A stretch of DNA of 64,000 nt, taken from assembly GCA_903901975.1 (NCBI GenBank), contig CAIUTB010000126.1, positions 1-64,000 on the forward strand, in the 5' to 3' direction. Positions 1 through 7,291 of the stretch are shown here, in pieces. The first letter of the stretch is position 1. Every line of letters starts with the position of its first letter. The notes under the pieces were generated by a model. That model made no database searches, was not told the origin of the DNA, and was given only the letters and a program-made list of their open reading frames with translations. Made by a program: the position numbers and the translations under genes. Source of the stretch: an uncultured Bacteroidales bacterium (GTDB lineage: Bacteria > Bacteroidota > Bacteroidia > Bacteroidales > Paludibacteraceae).

Positions 1-69
1 ATTACTACTCGTTTTTAGTAGCAATTCCAATGCTTCTATTTCTTCTGTTTTCAGTATTATATATCTCAT
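1..69 (-). CDS. IS630-like transposase, N-terminal fragment (runs off left edge)
   Basis: An open frame starts with ATG at 69 on the minus strand and is open to the window edge (23 codons). It reads MRYIILKTEEIEALELLLKT and onward. This resembles the first helix of the helix-turn-helix region of IS630-family transposases, as I remember them. A good promoter lies just upstream (77-108), leaving almost no leader. Only 23 residues are visible, so it could be another small HTH protein, and neither completeness nor terminal repeats can be judged. Confidence 0.45.
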   Translation of the reverse strand, partial: MRYIILKTEEIEALELLLKTSSN

Positions 70-76
70 TATGAGA

Positions 77-108
77 CAAATATACTACATTTTTGTGATA
101 TTACCAAA
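77..108 (-). promoter_or_regulatory. Bacteroidota promoter for the left-edge gene
   Basis: On the minus strand TTTG (108-105) is followed after 20 bases by TATATTTG (84-77), matching the TTTG-N19-21-TAnnTTTG consensus. The ATG is only 7 bases further on, so the transcript would be nearly leaderless. Confidence 0.55.
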
Positions 109-208
109 TAAATACGACATTATATTATTCTTATTACTTAATATACTTTGCGTTTTTTATTTATTTACAATTCGTAAATATGCTCATGAAACTTCATCGT
201 GTTTATAA

Positions 209-2164
209 TCAAATTTCTACACGCTTAATTTTACTCTTGTAATCTGATTTTACAAAAAGTGGTACCGATTCAACTGTCACATTGCTTGTGTCTAATCCAT
301 ACGATTTCACATCAGATACTCCCAGATGCTTGAAAATATTATAAAGGTTCATGGTTACTTTTTCTCTGAATTTAAAGGAGTATTCGAAGTTATAGATTCT
401 ATGGATAATAATAAACCGGAAATCACCCGGGATATTATTCTTCTTTAAAGAAGGGTATTCGCTTGTGAGATCAAACTCTTTGTTGGCGACAAGTTCTTCC
501 ACAATTTGCCTGAAATATAAGTTTATAAGCGGCTGAACACGGAATCCGAGTTTGAGATTCACCCTGAATAAGGTGTCGGGAATCAGCGCTTCAAATGTAT
601 ATTCAAATGTGGTTGGTTCATCTACGTGATCGATATGTAAAAGCCAGTAATGATCTGCTCTTTTGGGTTGTTTGTTGATGATGGAATAGATAATTTTTCC
701 TTCAATATCTGTTTTTTGATTCGCTTTACTCAAATACACCAAGTTGGTAGAGTATTTCGAAATCGACTCATCTTTTTTCAAATCACTCAAAATATCAAAA
801 TAAGTGTTGATTTTCAAGAATTGCATATGATGATTCTTGATTTTACGTGCATTAAACCAAATCAACATAACGGTGGCAATTACTCCGGCAATGAGTATGG
901 TTGCCCATCCACCGTGCAGGAATTTATACATATTGGCTGTAAAAAAAGATAATTCAATCGTGAGGAACACCGCCATAAATGGGATGATAAAAATAGGCTT
1001 GATTTTAGTCATTTTCAGGTAGAATCCAAGTAGGAAGGTGGTCATCATCATAGTAATGGTGATGGATAAACCGTAGGCAGCTTCCATATTGCTCGAATTT
1101 TGGAAAAATAGAATCATTATCACACAAAATACAAACAGAAAAGAATTTACAAATGGAATATATAACTGACCTTTTACGTGAGTCGGATATTTAATTTTTT
1201 GGCGAGGCCAAAAGTTCAAACTCATTGCTTCACTGAATATAGTGTAGGAGCCGCTGATTAATGCCTGACTTGCAATAATGGCAGCAGCTGTAGCCATTAC
1301 AACCCCGAAAAACAAAAAACTTTCAGGCATAATGCTGTAGAATGGATTAGTTTCTGCAGGTAAGTTATTTAAATGTGTTAAAACCCAAGCACCTTGTCCC
1401 AGGTAATTCAAAATAAGCATCACTTTTACAAATACCCAACTTACACGAATATTCTTAATCCCACAGTGACCCAAATCTGAATACAATGCTTCAGCCCCAG
1501 TGGTACATAGGAAAACTGCACCCAGTATCAGAAACCAGTTTGGGTAGTTTATCAGTAGATGAATGGCATAATAAGGGTTGAAAGCTTTTAGAATAAGCGC
1601 ATACTGTGTAATTTGCATAAAACCTAAAACCCCAAGCATAGTGAACCAGATGACCATAATTGGGCCGAAAGAATTCCCGATTGCTTTAGTTCCAAATTGC
1701 TGTATAAAAAATAAGAGAGCAATAATAATAATACTGATTGGAACGACAGGGGTGTCGGGATTTATACCTTTAAGTCCTTCAATGGCAGAAACAACTGTAA
1801 TGGCAGGAGTAATAATACCATCGGCGATTAAGGTACTGGCACCAATAATAGCCACAGCATAAAGCCATTTCTTTTTGTTTTTGCGAATCAGTGCATAGAG
1901 TGCGAGTATTCCGCCCTCACCGTTATTGTCAGCACGGAGCGTAATCAGAACATATTTAACCGTGGTTTGCAGCGTGAGAGTCCAGATGATACAGGAAATT
2001 GCCCCGATTATGTAATTGGCATCAATATGTTTGTTAGCGCCAAGAATGGCTTTCATCACATAAAGTGGTGAAGTACCTATATCCCCGTAAACAATTCCCA
2101 AAGTGATAATTACGCCAATCATACTGAATTTGCTGATATGGCTATGTTTTTGAGCTGCTTCCAT
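209..2164 (-). CDS. kup: Kup-family potassium uptake permease
   Basis: Integral membrane K+ uptake protein of the KUP/HAK/KT family, probably a K+/H+ symporter. The N-terminus carries the family signature GDIGTSPLY (residues 27-35 from the chosen start), followed by about 12 hydrophobic segments and a soluble C-terminal domain of roughly 180 residues, as in E. coli Kup. The frame could begin 45 bases earlier at a TTG (2209), but that TTG is part of a TACTTTTG promoter box, so the ATG at 2164 (MEAAQKHSH) is chosen, giving 651 residues. It stands alone, divergent from the MurC-like gene. Confidence 0.93.
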   Translation of the reverse strand: MEAAQKHSHISKFSMIGVIITLGIVYGDIGTSPLYVMKAILGANKHIDANYIIGAISCIIWTLTLQTTVKYVLITLRADNNGEGGILALYALIRKNKKKWLYAVAIIGASTLIADGIITPAITVVSAIEGLKGINPDTPVVPISIIIIALLFFIQQFGTKAIGNSFGPIMVIWFTMLGVLGFMQITQYALILKAFNPYYAIHLLINYPNWFLILGAVFLCTTGAEALYSDLGHCGIKNIRVSWVFVKVMLILNYLGQGAWVLTHLNNLPAETNPFYSIMPESFLFFGVVMATAAAIIASQALISGSYTIFSEAMSLNFWPRQKIKYPTHVKGQLYIPFVNSFLFVFCVIMILFFQNSSNMEAAYGLSITITMMMTTFLLGFYLKMTKIKPIFIIPFMAVFLTIELSFFTANMYKFLHGGWATILIAGVIATVMLIWFNARKIKNHHMQFLKINTYFDILSDLKKDESISKYSTNLVYLSKANQKTDIEGKIIYSIINKQPKRADHYWLLHIDHVDEPTTFEYTFEALIPDTLFRVNLKLGFRVQPLINLYFRQIVEELVANKEFDLTSEYPSLKKNNIPGDFRFIIIHRIYNFEYSFKFREKVTMNLYNIFKHLGVSDVKSYGLDTSNVTVESVPLFVKSDYKSKIKRVEI

Positions 2165-2206
2165 TAGTTTATTGTTTGGTTGAAATGAATTATCTAAAAT
2201 CGCTGA

Positions 2207-2214
2207 CAAAAGTA
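2207..2214 (-). promoter_or_regulatory. TAnnTTTG promoter box of kup
   Basis: TACTTTTG on the minus strand (2214-2207), 42 bases before the ATG at 2164. No clear TTTG is seen at the -33 position. The box overlaps the most upstream possible start codon and so rules it out. Confidence 0.5.
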
Positions 2215-2594
2215 CATAAAGATTTTATAAAGTTTACCATTAGGACTTTGTTTTTGTTTTATTTTATTCAAAATGATTTCAAATTGATTATAATTATATC
2301 ATAAATATATCAATATAGAATAAATACTAATAAAATGATGTTAATATATTAATGTTTGAAACAATTTGTTTAAATATTAACTGATTATTCTCGGCCAACC
2401 TCCGTTACTGGCAAGTTAACAATGATTTTAAATAAAATAAAATGTATTAGCAAGAGATTGATTTCTTATAAATTACCTAATGTACTAATTAATTACTGTT
2501 CATCGTATAATTAAGAGAATGGCATATTTTAAAGTCTTCAACAGCAACAAAATAAATATTTGCCTACAACATTTTTATGAATTTGACCTTTTTT
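2215..2594. other. AT-rich divergent intergenic region
   Basis: About 380 bases between two divergent genes. It is very AT-rich with no convincing reading frame. Apart from the two flanking promoters I see no RNA gene, repeat or hairpin that stands out. Confidence 0.6.
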
Positions 2595-2626
2595 TTTGCT
2601 GAAACTCTATTTTTTTGTTACTTTTG
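2595..2626 (+). promoter_or_regulatory. Promoter of the MurC-like ligase gene
   Basis: TTTG (2595-2598), 20-base spacer, TACTTTTG (2619-2626): a full match to the Bacteroidota consensus. Transcription should start near 2631-2634, so the coding start must lie at 2642 or later. Confidence 0.65.
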
Positions 2627-2641
2627 AACTTAGATTATTTA

Positions 2642-4036
2642 ATGAAACAATTTAACAAAACGATGAACATTAATCAATTCAACAATATATTCTTTATCGG
2701 AGTGGCAGGTACCGGAATGAGTGCCATAGCCCAATATCTGCAGGGAATTGGTAAAAATGTATGTGGCAGTGACCGCTATTTTATGCCTGATATAGTCAAC
2801 GAAACAAAAGTAAAACTGGAAGCCGAAGGTATTCAGTGTTTTTTGCAAGATGGAAGTGGAATTACAGGCAAGACTGATTTGATTGTAGTATCAACAGCCA
2901 TTGAAGATACGGTTCTTGAAGTGCAGAAAGCCAAACAATTAGACATTCCAATCCTGAGACGCTCACAAGTACTTGCATTGATTGCTGAAAGTAAAAAAAC
3001 GATTGCGGTAGGCGGAACATCAGGTAAGAGCACCACATCAGCCATGATTTTTGACATTCTGGAACATGCAGGACTTGAACCAAGCATTATTAGTGGTGCC
3101 GGTTTGACCAGTATTATCCGTGAAGGAAAAATTGGCAATGCCAAAGTAGGCAAAGGCGAATGGCTCGTAATTGAAGCTGACGAAAGCGATGGTTCAATCG
3201 TTCAATACCACCCCGAAATAGGTTTGTTGCTTAATATCGACAAAGATCATCAGGAAATTGATGAATTGATGCAGATATTCGGCACATTCAGAGACAATAC
3301 CAAAGAAATATTTATCACAAACCAATCAAATCGTTTGGCACAGAAGCTATCAACCAATGCCGAAAATGATTTTGCTGTTGACAATTCTATAAAAGCTGGT
3401 TTTGTTGGAGCTGATTTCGTGCAAAATGGCCTGGAGATTCAATTTTGCGTAAATGGCACAACAATAAAAATGAACACGGTTGGCAGACACAATATGGAAA
3501 ATGCGCTTGCTTCTATTGCTGTTGTAAACCGATTGGGAGTAAGTTTTCAGACTTGTGCGGATGCGCTTATTCATTACGAAGGCATTTATCGCCGTCATCA
3601 GATTATTGGTGAGAAAAAAGGAATTTTGCTGATCGACGATTATGCCCACAATCCGGCTAAATGTGCTGCTTCTATTTCTGCTTGCCAGCCTATTGCCCCC
3701 AAAGTGATTGCCTGGTTTCAACCTCATGGCTACGGTCCAACCCGATTCCTGCGTAAAGATTTTGTGGAGGAAATAGCTGCCGTTCTTCGCCCCGAGGATG
3801 AAATATGGATGAGTGAGATTTTTTATGCAGGAGGTACTGCTGTAAAAGATATTTCGGCCAAAGACCTGATTGAAGACATCAAACATTTGGGCAAAAACGC
3901 TTATTTTGTCGATGACAGAAACCAGTTGGTTGAAGCGCTGAAACCGCACTTTGAAAAACAAACCGTATTACTATTAATGGGAGCACGTGATCCCGGACTT
4001 GAAACTTTTTCCAAAGAAGTGTTTGAGAAATTATAA
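2642..4036 (+). CDS. MurC-like Mur ligase (UDP-N-acetylmuramate--alanine ligase family)
   Basis: ATP-dependent amide ligase of the Mur family acting on UDP-MurNAc or a recycled derivative in the cytoplasm. Visible are an N-terminal nucleotide-binding motif GVAGTGMSAIA (from residue 20), the Mur P-loop GGTSGKST (124-131), the ADESDGS segment in the central domain and a C-terminal domain with HNPAK. The length (464 residues) fits MurC/Mpl. The N-terminus is MurC-like rather than the GICGTFMG of Mpl. The gene is not among other dcw cell-division genes, so it may be a second MurC-type paralogue used in peptidoglycan recycling. The promoter at 2595-2626 excludes the earlier TTG; ATG 2663 is an alternative start. 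Confidence 0.8.
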   Translation: MKQFNKTMNINQFNNIFFIGVAGTGMSAIAQYLQGIGKNVCGSDRYFMPDIVNETKVKLEAEGIQCFLQDGSGITGKTDLIVVSTAIEDTVLEVQKAKQLDIPILRRSQVLALIAESKKTIAVGGTSGKSTTSAMIFDILEHAGLEPSIISGAGLTSIIREGKIGNAKVGKGEWLVIEADESDGSIVQYHPEIGLLLNIDKDHQEIDELMQIFGTFRDNTKEIFITNQSNRLAQKLSTNAENDFAVDNSIKAGFVGADFVQNGLEIQFCVNGTTIKMNTVGRHNMENALASIAVVNRLGVSFQTCADALIHYEGIYRRHQIIGEKKGILLIDDYAHNPAKCAASISACQPIAPKVIAWFQPHGYGPTRFLRKDFVEEIAAVLRPEDEIWMSEIFYAGGTAVKDISAKDLIEDIKHLGKNAYFVDDRNQLVEALKPHFEKQTVLLLMGARDPGLETFSKEVFEKL

Positions 4037-4038
4037 TT

Positions 4039-4147
4039 TCACACAAAGACGCTAAATCGCAAAAAAGTGGATTCCATTTTAATTGCAATCCACTTTTTTT
4101 ACTGTGTTTTGTTGAAAATAAATTTGCGACTTAGTGGCTTTGCGTGA
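4039..4147. repeat. Long imperfect inverted repeat around a terminator
   Basis: Arms of 25 bases at 4039-4063 and 4123-4147 are inverted copies with 4 mismatches (core CAAAG-CTAA-TCGCAAA). Between them sits a separate terminator stem (4061-4100). The whole spacer between the two convergent genes could fold into one long hairpin. Confidence 0.7.
4061..4100. terminator. Bidirectional rho-independent terminator
   Basis: AAAAAAGTGGATT (4061-4073) pairs with AATCCACTTTTTTT at the other end of the stem. There is an A-run on one side and a T-run on the other, so it can serve the MurC-like gene and the convergent pseudouridine synthase gene. Confidence 0.75.
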
Positions 4148-4154
4148 CACTCTT

Positions 4155-4832
4155 TCAAACCTTCTTCTCAAATGCCACCCAAAGCTTATCATCTTCAGGC
4201 ACAGGAGCTGTAATCTGAATGAGTTGTTTGGAAACCGGATGTATAAATTCCACATTACGGGCATGCAGACTGATTCCACCATTGGGATTTGAGCGGGCAA
4301 AGCCGTATTTCAAATCACCTTTAATCGGGCAACCCATCTTAGCTAGCTGGCAACGGATTTGATGATGGCGACCGGTTTCGAGGTGCACTTCTAATAAATG
4401 ATAGGTGTCTGAATGAGCAATCAGCTTAAAGCTTAATGCAGCAGTTTTCGCATTCGGCACCATTTTGTCATGAGCAACCGATTTGTTTTGCTTTTCATTG
4501 CGAAGCAGAAAATGTTCAAGTCGCCCTTCCACTTGAGCCGGTTTTTCCTTTACTATTGCCCAATATGTTTTCTTTACTTCCTGATTCTTAAACATTTCGT
4601 TCAGGCGGGTAAGAGCTTTGCTTGTTTTGGCAAACAGCACCACACCACTCACAGGGCGGTCGAGACGATGCGTCACTCCACAAAAGACCTCACCAGGCTT
4701 GTTGTATTTTTCTTTAAGATACTTTTTAATGGTTTCCGAAAGTGGTTCATCGCCTGTTTTATCACCCTGAACTATTTCTGAACAGGTTTTATTTATGGCT
4801 ATTATGTGGTTATCTTCGTAGAGAACAGTCAT
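4155..4832 (-). CDS. RluA-family pseudouridine synthase
   Basis: Isomerises uridine to pseudouridine in an RNA substrate. The family motif HRLDRPVSG is at residues 55-63 with the catalytic aspartate at 58. The protein (225 residues) lacks an N-terminal S4 RNA-binding domain, so it belongs to the short RluA/TruC-like branch; the target position cannot be told from sequence. It is the third gene of a likely unit with the 135-residue protein and rlmB, but 63 bases containing a heptamer tract separate it from rlmB. Its 3' end faces the MurC-like gene. Confidence 0.85.
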   Translation of the reverse strand: MTVLYEDNHIIAINKTCSEIVQGDKTGDEPLSETIKKYLKEKYNKPGEVFCGVTHRLDRPVSGVVLFAKTSKALTRLNEMFKNQEVKKTYWAIVKEKPAQVEGRLEHFLLRNEKQNKSVAHDKMVPNAKTAALSFKLIAHSDTYHLLEVHLETGRHHQIRCQLAKMGCPIKGDLKYGFARSNPNGGISLHARNVEFIHPVSKQLIQITAPVPEDDKLWVAFEKKV

Positions 4833-4844
4833 TCTTTGAGGTAC

Positions 4845-4876
4845 GGTTTACGATTTTAAATTTACGATTGGGTTGA
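4845..4876. repeat. Degenerate heptamer tract (rlmB/pseudouridine synthase spacer)
   Basis: Four successive 7-base units GGTTTAC, GATTTTA, AATTTAC, GATTGGG fill the spacer between rlmB and the next gene. It is one of several heptamer tracts in this window. Confidence 0.5.
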
Positions 4877-4895
4877 GTACTGAATTTAAATTATA

Positions 4896-5675
4896 TTAAC
4901 CAATCAACGAATCCACAATTCCACGTTGACGAACTGCTTCATAAATAAGTACACCCGCTGCAACCGAAACGTTCAGCGAATCAATAGTTCCTAGCACCGG
5001 AATGCGCACCATCTCGTCACATAGGCGTAGACGATCGGGCGAAACACCTTCATCTTCCGACCCCATGATAATTCCGATTGGCTTAGAAAGTATAGCTTCA
5101 GTATAGTTTTTTGTGGCTTTTTCGCTCGCTGCAACAAGCTTAATACCTGAAGATACGAGAAACTTCAATGCATTACCCAGATTTTCCTCGCGACAAACCG
5201 GAATAGACAGTAGTGCTCCGGCCGATGTTTTTATAGCATCGGCATTAATCGATGCACCTCCCTTGGTTGGGATAACGATAGCATCAACCCCGGCACATTC
5301 GCAGGTACGGGCAATTGCACCAAAATTGCGAACATCAGTCACACCATCCAATACTACGATAAACGGCATACGGCCTTCTTCATAAATTCCCGGAATAATG
5401 TCTTCAATGCGTTGATAAGCCACCGGTGAGATGAAAGCAATAGCTCCCTGATGGTTTTTTACGGTCAGTTTATTCAGTTTTTCCAGTGGAACGTACTGAA
5501 CAGGAACCTGCAAACCATTAAGTGCGGTAAATAATTCGCGCGACAGCTCACTGGTCATATCCCTGCGCATCAATATCTTGTCAATCTCTTTTCCGGACTG
5601 AATGGCTTCGATTACGGCACGAATTCCAAAAATCATATCCTTTTCAGGACGCTGTTTGTTTTTGTAGTTTATCAT
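4896..5675 (-). CDS. rlmB: 23S rRNA (guanosine-2'-O)-methyltransferase RlmB
   Basis: SpoU/TrmH (SPOUT) class methyltransferase that 2'-O-methylates a guanosine in 23S rRNA (G2251 in E. coli). The N-terminal third is the L30e-like substrate-binding domain (GIRAVIEAI near the start, then the HQGAIA segment). The SPOUT knot motifs follow: NFGAIARTCECAG, GSEDEGVS and SLNVSVAAGVLIYE. The length of 259 residues is typical. The stop codon lies 2 bases before... the upstream 135-residue gene ends at 5678, so the two are tightly coupled. Confident family call; exact rRNA position inferred from the family. Confidence 0.92.
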   Translation of the reverse strand: MINYKNKQRPEKDMIFGIRAVIEAIQSGKEIDKILMRRDMTSELSRELFTALNGLQVPVQYVPLEKLNKLTVKNHQGAIAFISPVAYQRIEDIIPGIYEEGRMPFIVVLDGVTDVRNFGAIARTCECAGVDAIVIPTKGGASINADAIKTSAGALLSIPVCREENLGNALKFLVSSGIKLVAASEKATKNYTEAILSKPIGIIMGSEDEGVSPDRLRLCDEMVRIPVLGTIDSLNVSVAAGVLIYEAVRQRGIVDSLIG

Positions 5676-5677
5676 TT

Positions 5678-6085
5678 TTAAGTTGTAGTTTTTTCTTTAA
5701 GTTCTGAAATTATCATTTCACGTTCAAACGAAAAAGTTTTATCTTTTTCATTCAGTATTAAATATATTTGCAGCGTTTTCAGGTAGTAACTTTGTGCAAA
5801 TATCACATTACCAATCAATTGAAATGAATTTGCCGTTTCATAAGCCAGGTTTGCCAAAGTTTCCAGATAGCTTGAAGTATATCCTTTTTGCCTTATAAAA
5901 TCAACAAATCGCTCAATTGGCATAACAGCCAGTTCATCCAGGTTGAAATCAAGGAGCTCTTTATACGTCTCATCAGCTAAACGAATAGCATCTTCGGGAA
6001 AACCTTTATCCCGAAATCCAAACATAGCCGCAATTACACGACTCAACTTTTCAAGATATTTCAGTAAATAATCTTCTTTTGGCAA
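5678..6085 (-). CDS. Conserved-looking hypothetical protein upstream of rlmB
   Basis: A 135-residue soluble protein, mostly helical by composition, with no signal peptide, membrane segment or enzymatic motif that I recognise. The middle and end (LANLAYETANSFQ, AQSYYLKTLQIYL) look like paired helices of a TPR-like or four-helix fold. It is translated just 2 bases before rlmB, so it shares its mRNA and may act in the same rRNA or translation context, but that is only positional inference. A TACCTTTG box lies about 60 bases upstream. Confidence 0.7.
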   Translation of the reverse strand: MPKEDYLLKYLEKLSRVIAAMFGFRDKGFPEDAIRLADETYKELLDFNLDELAVMPIERFVDFIRQKGYTSSYLETLANLAYETANSFQLIGNVIFAQSYYLKTLQIYLILNEKDKTFSFEREMIISELKEKTTT

Positions 6086-6143
6086 AACAAATTAATTAAT
6101 AATGAACGATTTAGAATTAATAATCAGCTTTTCAATTGGTCTG

Positions 6144-6151
6144 CAAAGGTA
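6144..6151 (-). promoter_or_regulatory. TAnnTTTG promoter box of the rlmB operon
   Basis: TACCTTTG on the minus strand (6151-6144), 59 bases before the ATG at 6085. A TTG occurs 22 bases further upstream, slightly beyond the usual spacing. Confidence 0.5.
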
Positions 6152-6263
6152 GCTAATTTATTGTATTTCATTGCAATGCAACTATAGAAATCATCTAAAC
6201 TATTAAGTTTCAATCAAATGTATAAATATACAATCCGAATGACTTATTCTGAATTAGTTACAT

Positions 6264-6271
6264 TATCTTTG
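6264..6271 (+). promoter_or_regulatory. TAnnTTTG promoter box of the DMT permease gene
   Basis: TATCTTTG at 6264-6271. It lies inside the longest possible reading frame (which would start at 6218) and therefore argues for a later start codon. The -33 element is weak. Confidence 0.5.
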
Positions 6272-6343
6272 CATAAATTCTTCATTTGCAGGATTTTTAA
6301 GTTTTCAATTGTAAATCATAATTCTAAAATCGTAGATAAATTC

Positions 6344-7225
6344 GTGTTTCAATCGCATATAGGTGAGTTTGCCGCGTTAGGCGTTTCAGTTTGCTGGACT
6401 ATGAGTGCCTTGTTTTTCGAAAAGGCAGGTCATAAAATTGGTTCCTTATCAGTCAATTTCATACGTATGCTTTTTGCATTTGTATTTTTGGGAATAACTA
6501 CATTTATCAGTAGAGGAATCTTCATTCCCAGCGATGCAACAGGTTATCAGTGGTTCTGGCTTGGACTTTCAGGATTTATAGGTTTCTTTTTAGGTGACTT
6601 ACTGTTGTTTCAATCCTATATGGTTATAGGATCTCGGACAGCTACTCTGGTCATGAGCCTTGCACCGATGCTTACAGCAGTAATCGGTTGGTTTTTTCTC
6701 GATGAGATTCTTTCTGTCCGAAATATCATTGCCATAATAATTAGCGTAAGCGGAATAATTATTGCTATTTCAAATCGGAAAATGAAACTGAATATTCCGA
6801 TTAAATGGTTTTTACTTGCATTCGGTGGAGCTACTGGTCAGGCAGTGGGATTAATTCTGAGCAAAAAAGGCATGGGTCATTATGATCCGGTTTCGGCAAC
6901 TCAAATTCGGGCAATTTTCGGTTTAATCAGTTTTGGAATTCTTATAACTGTACTTCGCCGCTGGCCGAAAATCCAGCAAGCATTTACCCACACATCTGCC
7001 ATGAAATCAGTTACTGTAGGTGCAATCTTCGGACCTTTTATCGGTGTTGCATTAGGATTATTTGCTATTCAGCAAACCAAAACCGGCATTGCTTCCACTT
7101 TGATGGCCTTGGTTCCTATTTTCATTATTGCTCCTTCTGCCATTATGTTTAAGGAAAAAATTAAACCACAACAGATCTTTGGGGCGGTAATCAGCATTGC
7201 GGGAGCTACATTGTTTTTTCTTTAA
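6344..7225 (+). CDS. EamA/DMT-superfamily permease
   Basis: Inner-membrane transporter with ten hydrophobic segments arranged as two EamA repeats of five; the substrate is unknown. The first repeat begins at GEFAALGVSVCWTMSALFFEK and the second in the segment around FLLAFGGATGQAVGLILSKKG. A longer frame to an ATG at 6218 exists, but a TATCTTTG promoter box at 6264-6271 lies inside it and the extra residues look unlike a permease start. The GTG at 6344 (V-F-Q-S-H-I-G-E-F) fits the family, giving about 293 residues. Start moderately sure, family sure. Confidence 0.8.
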   Translation: MFQSHIGEFAALGVSVCWTMSALFFEKAGHKIGSLSVNFIRMLFAFVFLGITTFISRGIFIPSDATGYQWFWLGLSGFIGFFLGDLLLFQSYMVIGSRTATLVMSLAPMLTAVIGWFFLDEILSVRNIIAIIISVSGIIIAISNRKMKLNIPIKWFLLAFGGATGQAVGLILSKKGMGHYDPVSATQIRAIFGLISFGILITVLRRWPKIQQAFTHTSAMKSVTVGAIFGPFIGVALGLFAIQQTKTGIASTLMALVPIFIIAPSAIMFKEKIKPQQIFGAVISIAGATLFFL

Positions 7226-7255
7226 AAAATACGCCCGAAAAACTCGGGGCGTATT
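7224..7255 (-). terminator. Terminator of gdhA
   Basis: Stem AATACGCCC (7228-7236) / GGGCGTATT (7247-7255). Read on the minus strand it is followed by a run of six T, directly after gdhA and overlapping the end of the convergent permease gene. Confidence 0.7.
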
Positions 7256-7260
7256 AATGA

Positions 7261-7291
7261 TAACTGCTAACTATAAACTGTCAACTGACTA
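7261..7291. repeat. Heptamer tract ending in the gdhA stop codon
   Basis: Plus-strand units TAACTGC, TAACTAT, AAACTGT, CAACTGA (7261-7288) are followed by CTA, which is the complement of the gdhA TAG stop. On the gdhA strand the tract reads as CAGTT/TAGTT repeats starting directly at the stop. Confidence 0.65.

Noticed and set aside
3350-3961. 203-codon minus-strand frame inside the MurC-like gene
   Set aside because: It lies antisense to a gene with all Mur motifs and has no recognisable protein features.
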